Positions 62,012-64,000 of a stretch of DNA of 64,000 nt are shown piece after piece; position 1 is the first letter of the stretch; the number at the start of each line of letters is the position of its first letter. The translations under genes and the position numbers were made by a program. The notes under the pieces are model-generated. The model made no database searches, had not been told where the DNA came from, and saw nothing but the letters and a program-made list of their open reading frames with translations. The stretch comes from Paraburkholderia ferrariae NBRC 106233 (lineage in GTDB: Bacteria; Pseudomonadota; Gammaproteobacteria; Burkholderiales; Burkholderiaceae): contig NZ_BAYB01000025.1 in the NCBI RefSeq assembly GCF_000685035.1, positions 1 through 64,000 of the forward strand, written 5' to 3'.

Positions 62012-63811
62012 ATGGATCGAACGACGGGCCCTACGCGGCACAGCGCGCTCTCCACCATCGTCATGCGGTGGCCGCGCCTCATCGTGACGCTCTGCTTCGG
62101 CTGCGCCATGGCGCTCGTGCTGGTCGTGGGCATCCGCCAGCTCTACCTCATCACCCGCCACGACCTGGAAAGCCGCCAGCGCGATCTGGAAGTGCGGGCC
62201 GTGGGCGTGAATGCCGTGATCTCCTCCGAACGGCGCCGCCTCGAATTCCTGCGCGAGTATGCGCAGCACATGCTTGCCTCGGCCGATACGCCGGCACCGC
62301 CGCACAACGGCAAAGGCCGCCCCGCGGCGCCCAGGCCCGCCACGAGCGTCGATACGTCCCAGCCGGTCTGGCAGGAAGACGGCGCCATGGACGGTCCGCC
62401 CGTGTACGGCACGAATGCCGCCGGCCTTGCGGGACTGGCCGGCTTTCGCCGCGACGACGACACCCTGCCCGCCGACCTGGCGCTCGCCCGGCAGATCGGG
62501 CCGCTCCTCGCGATCAGCCAGGACGCGGATGCCGCGCAAAAGACGGTCGCGTTCATCTCCTCGAACGGGCTCTATGTGATCTCCCCGGAGCGCGCCGCGA
62601 GCAACGTCGAAGCGATGCTGCGCCGCTTCGCCCGGATGCCGTACTACCGTGACCAGCTGCCCGACCGCAATCCGGAGCACGGGCCCATCTGGACGCCGGT
62701 CTACACCGAGTTCCAGCAAGGCGAGTCCATCGCGACGTTGAGCGCCCCGGTCTACGCCGGCGGCCGCTTTCGCGGCGTGGTGGTGATGGACGTCACGCCC
62801 TCGCGGCTGCTCACACTGCAGCTCTCCTCGGGCCTCCAGGCCGAAGACGATAGCGGCGCCGACTTCGCACTCCTCAACAATAACGGTCACGTGGTCTATT
62901 TCCACGACGGCAACATGACAAAAACGCCGCCGGCGGCCTTTACCGAAGACCTGATGCAGGTCGCGCGCGCCTCGGCCGGCGGGTGGGTGGAGCGGGGCAA
63001 GGGCCTCGTCGAACGCAAGGGCCATTACCTGCTCTATCAGCGCATCGGCGACTCGCAATGGGAGCTGCTGAGCGCGACCGACGACGTGGAACTCACGCTT
63101 GCCGCCGCGCAAAATGTATTCAGCAGCCCGCTGATCGTCGCGTGGCTCGCGCTGCCGGTGCTGCTGTTCGGCACGCTGCGCGTCGTGACGCACATTTTCG
63201 GGCGCTATCTGGATGCGAGCGAACAGCTCGCAGCGCTCGCCCGCAGCGACCCGCTCACGGGTCTCGCGAACCGCCGCCACTTCGGCGAAGCCTTCGCCCA
63301 GACGCTCGATCGTGCCGCCCGCGCGCCCGGCAACCCGGCATCCGTCGCACTACTGATGATCGACATCGACTTCTTCAAGCGCGTGAACGACCGCTGGGGG
63401 CATGCCGCCGGGGACCGGGTGCTCGAAATACTGGCCGGGCTCATGCGTGCGAACCTGCGCAGCGTCGATACCCCTGCGCGCCTGGGCGGCGAAGAATTCG
63501 CGGCGCTGCTGCCCGACACGGACCGCGCGACCGCAACGGCCGTCGCCGAGCGCCTGCGCACGGCCGTCGAAGCGCATGTGGCCCAAAACGGCGGCGAGCC
63601 CAACGCGGCACGGCCCGAGACGATCCCGTTCTCGATCTCGATCGGCGTGGCGGCAAGCCCCGAGGATTGCCCGGCCGACTACGAAGCCCTGCTTGCCGTG
63701 GCCGACCGGCGGTTGTACGCCGCCAAGGAAAACGGCCGCAACCGCGTGGTGTCCGCAGATGGAGCGCCGAGCGCACAGTTGCACACCGGGGCGCCCTCCC
63801 GCGAGGTCTGA
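62012..63811 (+). CDS. Membrane-bound diguanylate cyclase with periplasmic sensor
   Basis: This 599-residue protein has an N-terminal helix (LIVTLCFGCAMALVLVVGIRQL), a periplasmic sensor of about 330 residues that looks like a double Cache domain, a second helix (SPLIVAWLALPVLLFGTLRVV) near residue 375, and a GGDEF domain. The active-site motif is GGEEF and an RxxD inhibitory site (RSVD) lies exactly five residues before it. It makes cyclic-di-GMP with product feedback. GAGGAGA lies upstream of the ATG at 62012. It works opposite to the EAL protein at 15204. Confidence 0.93.
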   Translation: MDRTTGPTRHSALSTIVMRWPRLIVTLCFGCAMALVLVVGIRQLYLITRHDLESRQRDLEVRAVGVNAVISSERRRLEFLREYAQHMLASADTPAPPHNGKGRPAAPRPATSVDTSQPVWQEDGAMDGPPVYGTNAAGLAGLAGFRRDDDTLPADLALARQIGPLLAISQDADAAQKTVAFISSNGLYVISPERAASNVEAMLRRFARMPYYRDQLPDRNPEHGPIWTPVYTEFQQGESIATLSAPVYAGGRFRGVVVMDVTPSRLLTLQLSSGLQAEDDSGADFALLNNNGHVVYFHDGNMTKTPPAAFTEDLMQVARASAGGWVERGKGLVERKGHYLLYQRIGDSQWELLSATDDVELTLAAAQNVFSSPLIVAWLALPVLLFGTLRVVTHIFGRYLDASEQLAALARSDPLTGLANRRHFGEAFAQTLDRAARAPGNPASVALLMIDIDFFKRVNDRWGHAAGDRVLEILAGLMRANLRSVDTPARLGGEEFAALLPDTDRATATAVAERLRTAVEAHVAQNGGEPNAARPETIPFSISIGVAASPEDCPADYEALLAVADRRLYAAKENGRNRVVSADGAPSAQLHTGAPSREV

Positions 63812-63991
63812 GGGCGGACAGACGGGGTGGGGAGCGCCGGCCCGGCGTCCACGCTGCACGCGCCCCATCCCGCCTGGTGCGAAAGCCGCTAACATCGGAT
63901 GCAAAACCGGAATCTGCGCACAGTATTTCGATCCACCGACAGCACCCCAGCCCGTCCCGTTCGTCGAAGCCAGGAGAACCGCCCGCCCGAC

Positions 63992-64000
63992 ATGGTCCGC
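63992..64000 (+). CDS. Possible start of the next gene (cut by window edge)
   Basis: AGGAGA at 63972-63977 is followed by an ATG at 63992, giving MVR before the window ends. Nothing else can be said. Confidence 0.25.

Noticed and set aside
1..64000. CRISPR arrays, tRNA or rRNA genes
   Set aside because: No spaced direct-repeat array, CCA-ending cloverleaf or rRNA sequence was recognised; a covariance-model scan could still find a tRNA I missed.

Overview
The window is a GC-rich chromosome segment from a beta-proteobacterium of the Burkholderia sensu lato group (Burkholderia, Paraburkholderia or Caballeronia). This is inferred from base composition and from the gene set: a hut locus with HutC-type operators, Tat-exported phospholipase C, Cache and chemotaxis receptors, cyclic-di-GMP proteins and many LysR and AraC-type regulators. 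I recognised no rRNA, tRNA or CRISPR array.

Layout. (1) 1-4.2 kb: hutH (cut by the left edge) diverges from a four-gene polar amino-acid ABC importer, probably for histidine, across a spacer with three HutC-like palindromes. (2) 4.2-9.9 kb: a cytoplasmic three-subunit molybdoenzyme (catalytic, FeS and membrane subunits) plus a TauE/SafE exporter, best read as sulfite:quinone oxidoreductase. (3) 10-31 kb: ordinary accessory genes: flavin reductase, FrnE-like DsbA protein, cytochrome b561, chemotaxis receptor, PEP-mutase-family enzyme, PAS-GGDEF-EAL protein, FRG protein, transporters, a lipoprotein with phospholipase C, a LysR gene broken by one base, a collapsed sugar ABC transporter beside L-fuconate dehydratase, a CDF transporter and bacterioferritin. 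(4) 32.4-47.9 kb: a probable genomic island. It starts with a damaged TniQ-like gene and ends with a tyrosine recombinase, short repeats and gene scraps.

The island's core is a co-directional cluster (35.1-41.0 kb) encoding an alpha-oxoamine synthase, a TauD-type dioxygenase, a D-2-hydroxyacid dehydrogenase, a DoxX membrane protein, a UbiD decarboxylase and its UbiX flavin prenyltransferase. An MFS exporter and two LysR regulators flank it. I know of no described pathway with this combination, and it is the best candidate for a new biosynthetic or catabolic system.

(5) 47.9-64 kb: a threonine-rich leader peptide and attenuator-like hairpin before a cysteine hydrolase, a LysR gene, a zinc-ribbon membrane protein, a sugar-acid dehydratase with a divergent MFS carrier, a Cache receptor with a CheR-docking tail, and a signalling module. 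That module has a CqsS/LqsS/PhcS-like kinase, an unusual response regulator and a hotdog thioesterase. The segment ends with a GlxA-type regulator, an HD hydrolase and a membrane diguanylate cyclase.

Several genes look broken or decayed (LysR at 24.2-25.1 kb, the sugar ABC relic, TniQ, a P450 scrap, a recombinase without a normal start codon). Short 10-11 bp tandem repeats recur in intergenic DNA. All functional statements rest on reading motifs by eye, without database comparison.
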